64,000 nt of DNA. Origin: Halopseudomonas laoshanensis. Its GTDB lineage: Bacteria; Pseudomonadota; Gammaproteobacteria; Pseudomonadales; Pseudomonadaceae. Below the pieces are notes generated by a model that saw nothing but the letters and a program-made list of their open reading frames with translations, had not been told where the DNA came from and did no database searches. A program made the position numbers and the translations under genes. Shown here piece by piece: positions 24,649 through 33,465 of the stretch; the first letter of the stretch is position 1, and each line of letters opens with the position of its first letter. The stretch spans positions 620,001 through 684,000 of the forward strand of contig NZ_QOVF01000001.1 of NCBI RefSeq assembly GCF_008365385.1, in the 5' to 3' direction.

Positions 24649-25161
24649 TTATTGGGGAGTTTGGGTTAACTGTTGAATGGCGCTGATGGCGCAACCTTCG
24701 TCAATGCTGGAGCCTCCAGCACCAGCTACGCCCAGCGCGCCGATAACCTGGCCATCGACCAGCACCGGTACACCGCCACCAAGCAGCAAGAGTTCACCCA
24801 GGGTGTTGAGGTTGGCCGCGCTGGGGTCGCTCTGGGCTCGTTTGGCCAGTTCGCTGGTAGCGGTTTTGGTGGAGAGGGCGGTGAATGCCTTGCGTTGTGC
24901 TGCCAGGGTGTTATGCGGGCCGACGTTGTCATCACGTTGCAGAACCATCAGATGGCCCGACCGGTCCACCACGGCTACTACGGCGCTGCGATCCTGGGCA
25001 TGGCAGGCACTCAGCGTGGCTTCGGCCAACTGGTTGCCCAGCGCCAAGGTCAGATCCTTGCGCTCGGCTACGCTTGGGGTGCCGGCTTCGGTGCCGGCCT
25101 GGGCGCCGCCCGCGGTCAGGCAGCCGACGAACAAGGTTATCAATGACATTCGATAGAGCAT
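24649..25161 (-). CDS. Exported GlcG/HbpS-family protein
   Basis: Protein of 170 residues with a signal peptide (MSLITLFVGCLTAGGAQA) and a GlcG/HbpS domain: TLALGNQLAEATLSACHAQD, VAVVDRSGHLMVLQRDDNVG, AQRKAFTALSTKTAT and LLLGGGVPVLVDGQVIGALGVAG, then the SSIDEGCAISAI end. HbpS-type members bind haem and help sense redox stress. Others have no known function. It precedes hiuH by 12 bp, so they form an operon, and it is divergent from the hprRS-like pair with a palindromic site between. A link to oxidative stress in the periplasm fits the context but is inferred. Confidence 0.9.
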   Translation of the reverse strand: MLYRMSLITLFVGCLTAGGAQAGTEAGTPSVAERKDLTLALGNQLAEATLSACHAQDRSAVVAVVDRSGHLMVLQRDDNVGPHNTLAAQRKAFTALSTKTATSELAKRAQSDPSAANLNTLGELLLLGGGVPVLVDGQVIGALGVAGAGGSSIDEGCAISAIQQLTQTPQ

Positions 25162-25261
25162 GGTTGTCTCCTGGATCTGTTGGTAATTGCCGGGGTTGTA
25201 GGCCCCCGGTTGAGCGCCTGGGCATATTGCGGTTCTCAATCGCTCAGCGGCATTGCTGGTT

Positions 25262-25279
25262 CATTACGTATTTGTAATG
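25262..25279. promoter_or_regulatory. CATTAC-N6-GTAATG box between the glcG-hiuH and hprRS-like operons
   Basis: CATTACGTATTTGTAATG is an inverted repeat with 6-bp arms 52 bp before the response regulator start. A related sequence lies at 27366-27381. It resembles the CATTACA-type boxes bound by E. coli HprR and CusR, so it is probably this regulator's operator. Confidence 0.65.
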
Positions 25280-25330
25280 GGCAGGCTTGCCGTTTGGTTC
25301 TAATCTGCTGGCATACCAATGGAGACGAAC

Positions 25331-26002
25331 ATGCGAATTCTGGTTGTAGAAGACGAGCCCAAAGCTGCCGAGTATTTGCAGAAAGGCTTGGGTGAGTCGG
25401 GCTATCAGGTGGCGGTAGCCAATGAGGGGTTGGACGCTCGGCATTTGATTGAAGAGGAGCATTTCGATCTGATTATTCTTGATGTGATGTTGCCCGGCAT
25501 GGATGGCTGGCAGTTGATCAAACTGATCCGTATGCGTAGCCAGACCCCCGTGCTGTTTCTCACCGCACGGGACAGTATTGAAGACCGAGTTAAAGGCCTT
25601 GAGCTGGGCGCGGATGATTACCTGGTAAAGCCATTTTCCTATTCGGAGTTACTGGCGCGCGTTCGCAGCTTGTTGCGCCGCGCCCCTTTACGTGAAGTGG
25701 AACAACACAAGTTGCTGGATCTGGAAGTGGATATTCTGCGCCGGCAGGTTAGTCGTGCCGGAAGCAGGATCGCGCTGACCAACAAGGAATTCGCGCTGTT
25801 GCAGCTGTTGATAAGCCACCCGGGTGAGGTGATGTCGCGCAGCCGCATCGCATCCGAGGTGTGGAATATCAATTTTGACAGCGACACCAACGTGGTAGAC
25901 GTGGCGATCAGACGCCTGCGCGCCAAACTGGATGACCCCTTTCAACACAAGCTGGTGCATACCGTGCGCGGCATGGGCTACAAACTGGACACCTCAGCGT
26001 GA
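25331..26002 (+). CDS. hprR: OmpR-family response regulator, HprR/CusR type
   Basis: Response regulator of 223 residues. The receiver domain has acidic residues in [19 protein letters not shown], the phospho-acceptor Asp51 in [15 protein letters not shown], and conserved Thr and Lys in [27 protein letters not shown]. The C-terminal winged helix ([45 protein letters not shown]) is OmpR-type. The heavy-metal regulator subfamily (CusR, CopR, HprR) shares these features. The neighbour hiuH favours HprR, which answers to peroxide, hypochlorous acid and copper in E. coli. I moved the start to 25331 because residues before it are not conserved. Confidence 0.88.
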   Translation: MRILVVEDEPKAAEYLQKGLGESGYQVAVANEGLDARHLIEEEHFDLIILDVMLPGMDGWQLIKLIRMRSQTPVLFLTARDSIEDRVKGLELGADDYLVKPFSYSELLARVRSLLRRAPLREVEQHKLLDLEVDILRRQVSRAGSRIALTNKEFALLQLLISHPGEVMSRSRIASEVWNINFDSDTNVVDVAIRRLRAKLDDPFQHKLVHTVRGMGYKLDTSA

Positions 26003-27369
26003 GCGCCATCCTGCGCTCACTGAGCCTGCGCCTCGGCCTGGCTTTTGCTTTGGTAGGGACTCTGCTGTTGGGCAGCATCGGGCTGTATCTCTACCAGTCA
26101 TTGCAGCGTGAATTAGCATGGCGAGATGATCAGGCATTACTCGGGCGTCTCGAGCGAGTGCAGTTGCTGTTGCAAACAAGCCCGGACCTCAATGCGCCAA
26201 CGACCCGGCCCGAGCTTTACGCCAACATGCTCGGCAATACCCAGCATTTTCTCTGGGTGCTGGATGGCAACGCCAGGATGTTGGTCAGTATCAATCCTGC
26301 GGGCCTGCCATTGCCGCAACTGACCGCCACCGGTGAGCCGGTATTTCATCAGGACCCAGACGAATCCTATCGGTTGGTCATTCAGCAGGTGGAGGTCAAT
26401 CAGCAATCCCTGACCCTGATCGCCGGGCACCTGTTGAAGGAACAGCAGTTGATGCTGTCGGCGTATCGAGCCAACCTGATAACGGTGCTGAGCGTCGGTA
26501 TTTTGCTGGCGTTTCTGTTGGGCTTCTGGATCAGCCAGCGCGGCTTGCGGCCGCTCAGGCTGTTGGCTTTGCAGGCGGGCGACATCGACAGCGAACACCT
26601 GCATCACCGGTTGCATACGGCTAGTCATTACAATGAGCTGGGAACGCTGGTCAACAGTTTCAATCAGGCTTTGGAGCGGTTGGAGGAGGGGTTTGAACAA
26701 CTGACACGCTTCTCGGGTGATCTGGCCCACGAGATGCGCACACCGCTGAATAATCTCATTGGCCAGACCCAGCAATCGCTTAGCCTGCCGCGCTCAACTG
26801 AGCAGTATGAACAGTTGCTGGAATCCAACCTGGAAGAGTTTGAGCGCCTGTCGCGAATGATCGACAGCCTGCTGTTTCTCGCACGATGCGTTCAGCCCCA
26901 GCAAAGCCTCGAGCGCCGGACCACTGACCTTCATGCTTTGGCCGCGAGGCTTTGCGATTACTTTGAGGGGATGGCTGAAGATCAGCAACTGACGCTGAGT
27001 AATCTGTGCAATGGTCGGCTCCTGGTTGAGCCTGAGATGCTCACGCGCGCACTGGCCAACCTGATTGCCAACGCGATCCGGTACGCAGACCCGGGGAGCA
27101 CCATCAGCATCGCGAGCAGGATCGAAGACAGCCAGACATTCATTAGCGTGCATAACCGCGGCAGCAGCATAGAGGAGGCGCACCTGCCACGTTTGTTTGA
27201 CCGGTTCTACCGCGTGGATCCATCCAGAAGTCAGCCTGGAGACAGCGGTGGCTTGGGGTTGGCTATTGTCGAGGCGATCATGCGTCTGCATGGCGGGTCC
27301 GTCAGCGTGAGCAATGTCGACGCTGGCGTGCGCTTCGAGCTGTGCTTCCCGGCAACAGCGAACACATGA
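25999..27369 (+). CDS. hprS: Sensor histidine kinase, HprS/CusS type
   Basis: Inner-membrane sensor kinase of 456 residues. It starts at a GTG that overlaps the regulator stop. A first TM helix at about 12-32 and a second at about 158-178 enclose a periplasmic sensor domain of some 125 residues. A HAMP linker and the HisKA domain follow, with His244 in [16 protein letters not shown], then the HATPase boxes [15 protein letters not shown] and [20 protein letters not shown]. The architecture and length fit heavy-metal and HprS sensors. Overlap with the regulator gene indicates a single operon. The stimulus is inferred from the hiuH context, and metal sensing remains possible. Confidence 0.9.
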   Translation: MSAILRSLSLRLGLAFALVGTLLLGSIGLYLYQSLQRELAWRDDQALLGRLERVQLLLQTSPDLNAPTTRPELYANMLGNTQHFLWVLDGNARMLVSINPAGLPLPQLTATGEPVFHQDPDESYRLVIQQVEVNQQSLTLIAGHLLKEQQLMLSAYRANLITVLSVGILLAFLLGFWISQRGLRPLRLLALQAGDIDSEHLHHRLHTASHYNELGTLVNSFNQALERLEEGFEQLTRFSGDLAHEMRTPLNNLIGQTQQSLSLPRSTEQYEQLLESNLEEFERLSRMIDSLLFLARCVQPQQSLERRTTDLHALAARLCDYFEGMAEDQQLTLSNLCNGRLLVEPEMLTRALANLIANAIRYADPGSTISIASRIEDSQTFISVHNRGSSIEEAHLPRLFDRFYRVDPSRSQPGDSGGLGLAIVEAIMRLHGGSVSVSNVDAGVRFELCFPATANT

Positions 27370-27381
27370 CATTTTTGTAAT
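27366..27381. promoter_or_regulatory. ATGACATTTTTGTAAT box upstream of the small exported peptide
   Basis: It matches 13 of 16 positions of the core of the 25262-25279 palindrome (ATTACGTATTTGTAAT) and lies 94 bp before the peptide start, overlapping the end of the kinase gene. It is a candidate second operator for the same regulator. Confidence 0.5.
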
Positions 27382-27475
27382 TCGCGCGTCATGCTGGCGT
27401 TGGTGGCACCCTCATATCCTGTTCAGGTCAAGCGAAGGCACTCGCCACCGCTCTTAACTGAACAAGGATTTAGCC

Positions 27476-27595
27476 ATGAAATTTCTCGTCGCCATTATGT
27501 TGTCTCTCTCCGCTCTTGCCTGCACAGTAGCCCAGGCCGAAGATGGCAGCACTCGCCTGAGTGAGTTCCACCAGAAACATCAGCAGCAGAACTAA
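27476..27595 (+). CDS. 39-residue exported peptide downstream of the two-component system
   Basis: A short gene with AAGGAT seven bases before its ATG. The product is a signal peptide (MKFLVAIMLSLSALACTVAQA, cut after AQA) and an 18-residue mature part, EDGSTRLSEFHQKHQQQN, rich in Gln and His. A strong terminator follows at 27616. The upstream box resembles the hprRS palindrome, so the peptide is probably induced with the system. Small periplasmic proteins of this type are often seen beside copper-responsive regulators (PtrA-like), but I cannot confirm homology. The His and Gln content would suit weak metal binding. Confidence 0.7.
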   Translation: MKFLVAIMLSLSALACTVAQAEDGSTRLSEFHQKHQQQN

Positions 27596-27615
27596 GACAA
27601 GGCTCGCTCTGCTGT

Positions 27616-27670
27616 AGCCCCGACCTTATCCGAGAATTCTTTGACCGGATAAAGTCGGGGCTTTCATTTG
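27616..27670 (+). terminator. Strong Rho-independent terminator
   Basis: AGCCCCGACCTTATCCG pairs with CGGATAAAGTCGGGGCT over 17 bp with one mismatch and a 13-base loop, followed by a T-rich end. It closes the small-peptide transcript and may also serve the convergent glutathione transferase gene. Confidence 0.85.
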
Positions 27671-27676
27671 CTGCAC

Positions 27677-28306
27677 TCAGCTCAGGTCTTGATCGTGCTC
27701 CCGCTCCAAGGCGTCAGCTTTTTGTGCTGCCGGCCTCGCCAGAATTCGCTGCATATAAGACTCAAGATGCGGATATTCACTGAGCCCACGTGTCTCGCTG
27801 ATTTTCTCGAATACAAACGAATTGAGCACATCCGCTCCGGTGAACTGATCACCCAGCAGATAGGTTTTGTCGGCCAGTTCGTTGTTCGCCAACGTCAGCA
27901 CGTCGGTCATCTGCTCGCGGGCAAATCCGCCGAGAAAACACTTCTGGCTATTGTCTGCGCTCAATAGATACAAGGCGATCAGTGGGAAGGCGGCGGTGCC
28001 TTCAGCAAAGTGCAGCCATTGAACATAGCGAGCGTGCGCTGGGGTCTGTGCAGGGGGCGCCAGGGTGTCTGCGCCGTAGCGGCTGACCAGATAGTCGATA
28101 ATGGCGCCGGATTCACATATCACCAGACCGTCATCCTCGATGACTGGCGATCTTCCCAGCGGGTTTATCGCCCTGAGCGCTTCGGGAGCGCGGCGGGTGA
28201 CAGGGTCGCGCTGGTAGGTAACCAATTGATATTCAATGCCGAGCTCTTCGAGCATCCAGATGATGCGTTTGGAGCGGGACTGGTTGAGGTGGTGCAAGGT
28301 GACCAT
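27677..28306 (-). CDS. Glutathione S-transferase
   Basis: Cytosolic glutathione transferase of 209 residues. The thioredoxin-like N-terminal domain has TLHHLNQSRSKRIIWMLEEL with the catalytic-region Ser, the cis-proline segment NPLGRSPVIEDDGLVICESGAII, and glutathione contacts ES. The helical C-terminal domain has LADKTYLLGDQFTGADVLNSFVFE, with the conserved N-capping box Gly-x-x-x-T/G-x-A-D. I prefer the ATG at 28306 over upstream ones because it starts directly at the first strand and has GGAAG upstream. It detoxifies electrophiles, and the divergent neighbour is an epoxide hydrolase-like gene. The substrate is unknown. Confidence 0.9.
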   Translation of the reverse strand: MVTLHHLNQSRSKRIIWMLEELGIEYQLVTYQRDPVTRRAPEALRAINPLGRSPVIEDDGLVICESGAIIDYLVSRYGADTLAPPAQTPAHARYVQWLHFAEGTAAFPLIALYLLSADNSQKCFLGGFAREQMTDVLTLANNELADKTYLLGDQFTGADVLNSFVFEKISETRGLSEYPHLESYMQRILARPAAQKADALEREHDQDLS

Positions 28307-28429
28307 ATGTGAGGCTTCCATGGCAGAACAGAGATAGGGCAACGATTGGCTTCCATCCTATGTCATATGGATATAGGTTTGAATCCGAGGGTTGAATTGT
28401 TCGCTGCGTATTCCAACGGATCATCATTA

Positions 28430-29590
28430 ATGTCCCAAATCTCTACAGCAATAAGCACCCAGAGCTTCCATTCGCCGCTGCCGCCCGGCATCCGCTCGCG
28501 CAGGCTGGACAATGGCAACGGCCTTGATATGCACATTCTTGAGGCGGGCTTTGAACAGCCCGGCCGCGAGTGCGTGTTGCTGCTGCACGGCTTTCCGGAG
28601 CTGGCTTTTACCTGGCGCAAGGTGATGTTGCCGCTGGCGGCTGCGGGGTACCACGTGGTGGCGCCGGATCAACGCGGCTATGGTCTTACCGAAGGGGCGG
28701 ATCTGCGCTTTGACGGCGAGCTTAGCCAATACCACTTGCTCAATCTGGTGCGCGACGCCTTGGGTCTGGTGTTCGCATTGGGCCATAGCTCTGTTGCTGC
28801 GGTGGTGGGGCACGATATTGGCTCGCCAGTGGCGGCGACCTGCGCCCTGACCCGGCCGGATATATTCCGCGCCGTCGCGTTGATGAGTGCGCCTTATCCT
28901 GGCGTACCCCACTTTCGCTTTGATGGCCGTAAGAGTGCCGAGCAAGCTGCGCGTTTGCATCAGGATCTGGCGGCGCTCAATCCGCCGCGGCTGCATTACC
29001 AACGCTATTTCTGCACCCCGCAGGCCAATGACGACATGCGCCATTGCCCACAGGGCCTGCACGATTTTCTGCGCGCCTATTTCCATATGAAAAGTGCGGA
29101 CTGGCCCGGCAGCACACCAGCGCCGCTGGCATCGGCCAGCGCTGCGGAGCTGGCGAGCATGCCTGAGTATTACGTGATGCAGGCCGGCAGGACCATGCCG
29201 GAGACGGTCGCCACGGCGATGCCGACACCGGAGCAGGTGAGTGCCTGTGCCTGGTTGCCCGACGACGAATTGGCAACCTATGCCCGCGTGTTTGCTGAAA
29301 CCGGATTCCAGGGTGGGCTGCAGTGGTATCGCGCTTTCGCCTCAGCCGCCTCCCAGGCGGAACTGTTGTTGTTTGCCGGCAAGACCATCAATGTGCCCTC
29401 CTGCTTTATTGCGGGAGAAAAAGACTGGGGCATCTACCAAAGCCCCGGCGCCTTTGAGGCTATGCAAAGCCGAGCTTGCACGGACATACGCAGTTGCGAT
29501 CTGTTGCCGGGCGCAGGGCATTGGGTGCAGCAGGAGCAACCTGAGCTGGTGGTGAATAAGCTGTTGGGATTTCTGGCTGGTTTGCGTTAA
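28430..29590 (+). CDS. Epoxide hydrolase-like alpha/beta hydrolase
   Basis: Alpha/beta hydrolase of 386 residues. VLLLHGFPELAFTWRKVM supplies the HGFPE oxyanion motif, APDQRGYGLTEG follows, and AAVVGHDIGSPVAA holds the aspartate nucleophile (G-H-D-x-G) that distinguishes epoxide hydrolases and haloalkane dehalogenases from esterases. IAGEKDWG is the acid region, and LLPGAGHWVQQEQPE carries the catalytic histidine. The start at 28430 begins MSQISTAISTQSFHS. The upstream frame is not family-like. It is divergent from a glutathione transferase gene, so both could handle epoxides. Dehalogenase activity cannot be excluded. Confidence 0.88.
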   Translation: MSQISTAISTQSFHSPLPPGIRSRRLDNGNGLDMHILEAGFEQPGRECVLLLHGFPELAFTWRKVMLPLAAAGYHVVAPDQRGYGLTEGADLRFDGELSQYHLLNLVRDALGLVFALGHSSVAAVVGHDIGSPVAATCALTRPDIFRAVALMSAPYPGVPHFRFDGRKSAEQAARLHQDLAALNPPRLHYQRYFCTPQANDDMRHCPQGLHDFLRAYFHMKSADWPGSTPAPLASASAAELASMPEYYVMQAGRTMPETVATAMPTPEQVSACAWLPDDELATYARVFAETGFQGGLQWYRAFASAASQAELLLFAGKTINVPSCFIAGEKDWGIYQSPGAFEAMQSRACTDIRSCDLLPGAGHWVQQEQPELVVNKLLGFLAGLR

Positions 29591-29695
29591 GCGGGGAGAC
29601 TGGGTCGGAGTGACCTTTGCGTTGGATTACGATGTGCTAATTTGAATGGTATTCAGATTCAGCTCTTTCCCGAAAGCGGCACGGGATGTTGACCA

Positions 29696-30367
29696 GTGGC
29701 TATCACCGATATCAAGTCTCGGCTGTTTCAGGGATCTCGCCTGTGTCATAGCAGCCTATGGCGGCTCGTGGGTCTTCTCTTGCTGACGACACTGGCGCTC
29801 AGTTTGTCCGGCCGGGTGTTAGCGGTGGAAGTTGAGCGTGTATCCCGTGACGGCCCGGATGAGATCCGCGCTACGGTCTCGGTCGCGGCACCGGTGACGC
29901 GGGTTTTGACGCTGCTTGAGCAGCCCTGCCACCTGCTGCAGTGGGTGCCAAAAGTTCGCTCCCTGACGGTTCTGGCAAGGCCTGGTGAAAACCTGACCCT
30001 GGTGTATATGGCGACAGACCTCGGTTGGCCCATGCAGCTCCGTGACAGCGTCACCCTGTTTACCCGTAGCGAAGGTCCGCCGGTCACACTGACTATGCAG
30101 TCCAGGCCCGATAGCGTGCCGGCTGTTGACGGCTACCAGAGAATCCCATTCAGCGAAGGCAGCTGGACGTTGTACGCCGAGCAGGCCGATACCACTCGTG
30201 TTGAGTATGTACAGCGTGTGGAGCCGGGCGGGCAGGTGTCGCAATGGTTATCTGATCGTGTCGGTGTGACCGAGGTGGCTGAACTGCTGCAAGCACTGCG
30301 GGACTATGCCGCCGGCAGCCGGAGCATTACGTGCGGTGATGATACTTCCGACCCCGGGCTTCCGTAG
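29696..30367 (+). CDS. START-domain protein, exported
   Basis: Protein of 223 residues that starts at GTG. An N-terminal hydrophobic stretch (WRLVGLLLLTTLALSLSGRV, cut after LAV) acts as a signal sequence. The rest resembles a START/Bet v1-like lipid-binding fold, with EIRATVSVAAPVTRVLTLL, HLLQWVPKVRSLTVL, TLVYMATDLGWPMQLRDSV and SEGSWTLYAEQADTTRVEYV. Related bacterial proteins are periplasmic and of unknown ligand. It lies 10 bp before a lipoprotein gene on the same strand, so the two are probably co-expressed. Confidence 0.8.
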   Translation: MAITDIKSRLFQGSRLCHSSLWRLVGLLLLTTLALSLSGRVLAVEVERVSRDGPDEIRATVSVAAPVTRVLTLLEQPCHLLQWVPKVRSLTVLARPGENLTLVYMATDLGWPMQLRDSVTLFTRSEGPPVTLTMQSRPDSVPAVDGYQRIPFSEGSWTLYAEQADTTRVEYVQRVEPGGQVSQWLSDRVGVTEVAELLQALRDYAAGSRSITCGDDTSDPGLP

Positions 30368-30377
30368 GTTTCCGCTG

Positions 30378-31892
30378 ATGCCATACGCTGCCAGACCAGT
30401 GTGTTTCCAGTTGGCACTGACCCTGTTGCTTACGGCGCTGGCCGGCTGTGCCGGAATCAATGTTGCTACGGTTGACCGGGTTCCCATGCGGGAGAACCAG
30501 GCGTCGATAAAGACGAGCCTTTATGACTGCCACGCAGGGTATGACGCTCTGGATGCAATGGCACGGAAGCTCGGCACAGTAGATGCCCGTTACCCGCGAG
30601 TAGAGGGTCTTGCGCATCTGCGCACGTCGCGGTTTCTCGCCAGTTTTGATGTGTCTGGGCTGTCTGAGGTTGCGTATCAGCGTTGGCTGATGCGTCAAAA
30701 CGCCAAGGCTGTCGAGGGGCTGTTCTTCGAGTGGTTACGTCTGCCGCCGGCCAGCCAGCAGCAGCTGAGTCATCACTGGCCAGGCGATCAGGCAGCGGTA
30801 AAACGTGCACTCAATGACTGCGGTGCTGTGCTGGTCGCGCACCAGGCTGAATTGCCACGCCTGACTGGCATGACCACTGACGGTCAGTATCAGAACTGGA
30901 AGCGCTGGGTAGGTCTTTACCCGTTGGCCGTCATGCCGTTCTATCTGGGCGTGATAAACGAACACCAGAATCTGCAACAGCAACAGCGCGAGTTTGCCAA
31001 TAACGATACCGAACGGGCAGGGCAGTGGACGCATTACCAACCACCGACACCCACGCCGTCTCCTACCGATGCGTTGGAATTGTTACGTCAGCAACCATTG
31101 GATGAATTGGGCATACCGCTGTTGGGTTCAGCCATAGAGGAACAGTTACTGGACGCCTTTATGCCGGCCCTGGCGATCAAGAATACCCAAGGCGCACCAG
31201 CCGACAATGACCGACCCGCGCAGTTGATTGCCGATGCTAACGGAGCCGTTCAACGGGATACGACCCAACCGACGATTTATACCCATGTCAGTCATGGTCG
31301 CTATCAAGGGCAGGTGACCCTGCAGCTGAATTACAGTGTCTGGTTTGCCGAGCGCAAGGCGGAGCAAGCGCTGGACTTGCTCGCTGGCCAGTTCGACGGC
31401 ATTACCTGGCGGGTTCATTTGTTGCCGTCAGGCGCTGTTCTGGGTTACGACAAGATGCATCAGTGCGGTTGCTGGTATCAGTTTTTTCCAGCTAGCGGGT
31501 TTGACGCCCAGCCCGCTTTGCCCCGTACTCAGGAGCCATTCAATATCGGGCGAACGCTACAGGCGGAGCAGCGGCATACTTTATGGTTGGCAGCTAACAC
31601 GCACCATTTGCTTGGCGTACAAGCTGCAAACGCGCCAAGCGCCACGCAGCCTCTGACTGTGCGAGCCTATGCGCAATTAAGGGCTCTGGAAAGCCCAAAC
31701 GGGCGCTATTTCAGTCCGTTCAACGCCCAGGGCCTGGTGACTGAATCCCGGCGACCTGAACGCCTGGTATTCTGGCCCATGGGCATTCCGAGCCCTGGTG
31801 CGATGCGCATTCATGGCACCCACGCTATCGCGTTTATCGGTTACAGGCACTTCGATGATCCCTGGCTACTGGAAGAGCTGGGGCTGGAATAG
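30378..31892 (+). CDS. Large lipoprotein of unknown function
   Basis: I do not recognise this 504-residue protein. A signal peptide with lipobox (LALTLLLTALAGC) gives a lipid-anchored cysteine near residue 24, and the following Ala suggests outer-membrane sorting. The mature protein is rich in Gln, Pro and Leu, has Cys residues late in the sequence (MHQCGCWYQF), and contains a proline-rich linker about 215-235. No catalytic motif was found. It follows the START-domain gene by 10 bp, and together they may act in envelope lipid handling. That link is inference. Confidence 0.75.
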   Translation: MPYAARPVCFQLALTLLLTALAGCAGINVATVDRVPMRENQASIKTSLYDCHAGYDALDAMARKLGTVDARYPRVEGLAHLRTSRFLASFDVSGLSEVAYQRWLMRQNAKAVEGLFFEWLRLPPASQQQLSHHWPGDQAAVKRALNDCGAVLVAHQAELPRLTGMTTDGQYQNWKRWVGLYPLAVMPFYLGVINEHQNLQQQQREFANNDTERAGQWTHYQPPTPTPSPTDALELLRQQPLDELGIPLLGSAIEEQLLDAFMPALAIKNTQGAPADNDRPAQLIADANGAVQRDTTQPTIYTHVSHGRYQGQVTLQLNYSVWFAERKAEQALDLLAGQFDGITWRVHLLPSGAVLGYDKMHQCGCWYQFFPASGFDAQPALPRTQEPFNIGRTLQAEQRHTLWLAANTHHLLGVQAANAPSATQPLTVRAYAQLRALESPNGRYFSPFNAQGLVTESRRPERLVFWPMGIPSPGAMRIHGTHAIAFIGYRHFDDPWLLEELGLE

Positions 31893-31938
31893 CTGTCGGG
31901 CCCAACTGTGGATTTTCAATCCGACCGACAAGCGCTTT

Positions 31939-32718
31939 CTACCATTTCTCATTCCACGGCCTTAACGCCACCTCGAATGCCCAGGTAGATCGGTGTTGCT
32001 GGTGCAGTTGCAGATAGACCTGGGCGATCTGATCCGGATCGGCCATGTTGTCATCCTTCGTTACCCCGGCGGCCCAATGTTTGCGGCTGCCGTCGGCTTG
32101 CGGTACACCAACTGCCGCATCAATGATGACTTGCGCCACATGAATGCCCTCAGGCATCAGCTCACGGGCCATGCTTTGTGCCAAGCCGGTCTTTGCCTGA
32201 CAGGCCATGGCAAAGGCTGCGCTCTTGGCAAAGCCCTTCAGTGTTGCACTGGCGTTGGTGAATATGACCGTACCGCGGTGGCCGGACTCGGGTAAGTCCC
32301 GGCCGCGCATCGAGCGCGCTGCCTGTTGGGCCACATTGAAGGCGCTGAGCGCCGAGTTCACCAGGGTATCCAGCACCAGATCCGCGTCGGCCTCGGCCAC
32401 GCCCTTGCGAAAAATACCGGCGGAGCGGCCGTCGATATTGTGAATCACCAGGGTAGGGGCGCCGAGATCTGCTGTGACCGCAGCAAACAGCTGCTCTACC
32501 TCTGCGGCGTTACCGGCGTCGCAGCTATAGCAATGGATAGCCGCATGCTTTGCCAGCTCCAACATCACCGGCTTGGTCGCGGTTCTCGCGGCGATGGCGA
32601 CCTGAAAGCCATTCGCAGCTAGCAGGCGTGCGCAGCTGGCGCTGATACCGGGCCCAGCGCCGACGATAAGTGCGATTTCAGTCTGAGCTGACGGGCTTAC
32701 TTCTGGATGATCTAGCAT
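31939..32718 (-). CDS. Atypical short-chain dehydrogenase/reductase-like protein
   Basis: SDR-fold protein of 259 residues. The cofactor loop is unusual (ALIVGAGPGISASCARLL in place of TGxxxGIG), and APTLVIHNIDGRSAG replaces the NNAG motif. The usual Y-x-x-x-K catalytic motif is absent. That region reads AAFAMACQAKTGLAQ, with Phe at the tyrosine position and no lysine four residues later. So it may bind NAD(P) but act differently, or not catalyse redox at all. It overlaps the end of the upstream HxlR gene by 41 bp on the same strand, which means they are co-transcribed. Related proteins are found in many proteobacteria without a known role. Confidence 0.8.
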   Translation of the reverse strand: MLDHPEVSPSAQTEIALIVGAGPGISASCARLLAANGFQVAIAARTATKPVMLELAKHAAIHCYSCDAGNAAEVEQLFAAVTADLGAPTLVIHNIDGRSAGIFRKGVAEADADLVLDTLVNSALSAFNVAQQAARSMRGRDLPESGHRGTVIFTNASATLKGFAKSAAFAMACQAKTGLAQSMARELMPEGIHVAQVIIDAAVGVPQADGSRKHWAAGVTKDDNMADPDQIAQVYLQLHQQHRSTWAFEVALRPWNEKW

Positions 32719-33241
32719 GTGCTATCTCCTTAATGGTTGCAGTGTCGGCCTCGACCTTCGAGGGAGCCAACATGGCGTGAATCTTGGCATCGGCGCCGGG
32801 TCCGGGACGCAGCCAGATCCTGTCGCGCGGGACGACTTGGCCGGTCTTCGGATCGACCAGAGCCAGGCGTAATTCGTTTTCGGTCTCACGATCAACCACT
32901 TCGATGGTCGGTGCGCCATAGCCCGAAGCATCCCAGCGATCGCCCCATTCGCGCAGGGCAGTGGTGACCTTCCAGAGATCGCGGCCTTTGTCAGTCAGGT
33001 GGTATTCATCACGTGGCGGGCGCTCGTTGTAGCGCGTGCGCTTGACCACTCCGTGTTCCTCCAGCGATTGCAGGCGCTTGGAGAGCGTGGTTGTGGGGAT
33101 GCCACAGCTCTTTCTGAAGTCGTCATAGCGCGATAGTCCCAGGCCAAGATCACGCAGCAGCAGCAGGGTCCAGCGGTCACCGATGATTTCCAGTGCGCCC
33201 GCTACCGAGCAGCGCATGCCCGCAAAGGATTTGGCTTTCAT
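32678..33241 (-). CDS. HxlR-family regulator with C-terminal extension
   Basis: Repressor or activator of 187 residues. The winged-helix domain covers about residues 8-105: MRCSVAGALEIIGDRWTLLLLRDL with the conserved N-terminal Cys10, SRYDDFRKSCGIPTTTLSKRLQSLEEHGVV and the wing PPRDEYHLTDKGRDL. The C-terminal 80 residues are an extension absent from small HxlR proteins. The 41-bp overlap with the SDR gene indicates that they share an mRNA, so the regulator probably controls its own operon. The effector is unknown. The cysteine suggests redox or electrophile sensing, by analogy only. Confidence 0.9.
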   Translation of the reverse strand: MKAKSFAGMRCSVAGALEIIGDRWTLLLLRDLGLGLSRYDDFRKSCGIPTTTLSKRLQSLEEHGVVKRTRYNERPPRDEYHLTDKGRDLWKVTTALREWGDRWDASGYGAPTIEVVDRETENELRLALVDPKTGQVVPRDRIWLRPGPGADAKIHAMLAPSKVEADTATIKEIAHARSSRSKPVSSD

Positions 33242-33254
33242 TTCAGATCCTCGC

Positions 33255-33278
33255 AGTTACTCTTATTATGAGAGTTAC
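33255..33278. promoter_or_regulatory. Repeated AGTTAC with ACTCT/AGAGT arms upstream of the HxlR gene
   Basis: AGTTAC occurs twice, 18 bp apart, and ACTCT-N7-AGAGT forms an inverted repeat between them. It sits 14 bp upstream of the HxlR start. This could be the HxlR operator and lies in its promoter, but the arms are short. Confidence 0.4.
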
Positions 33279-33465
33279 AAGTTCTTTTGCGTCTGTCAAG
33301 CCGATGAGCGCTGCCGTCCGTGATAGGCGACCGGTGGACGATCGGCCCCGCTTTAGCCTAGAGCAACGACTGTTGAACCAAGGTCAGAGCCAACCCCGGT
33401 TGGCTTTCTGGTTGTTGTTTTTCCGCTACACTGCGGGGGTTTTATTTAAACAGGCCCTGCTTTCC

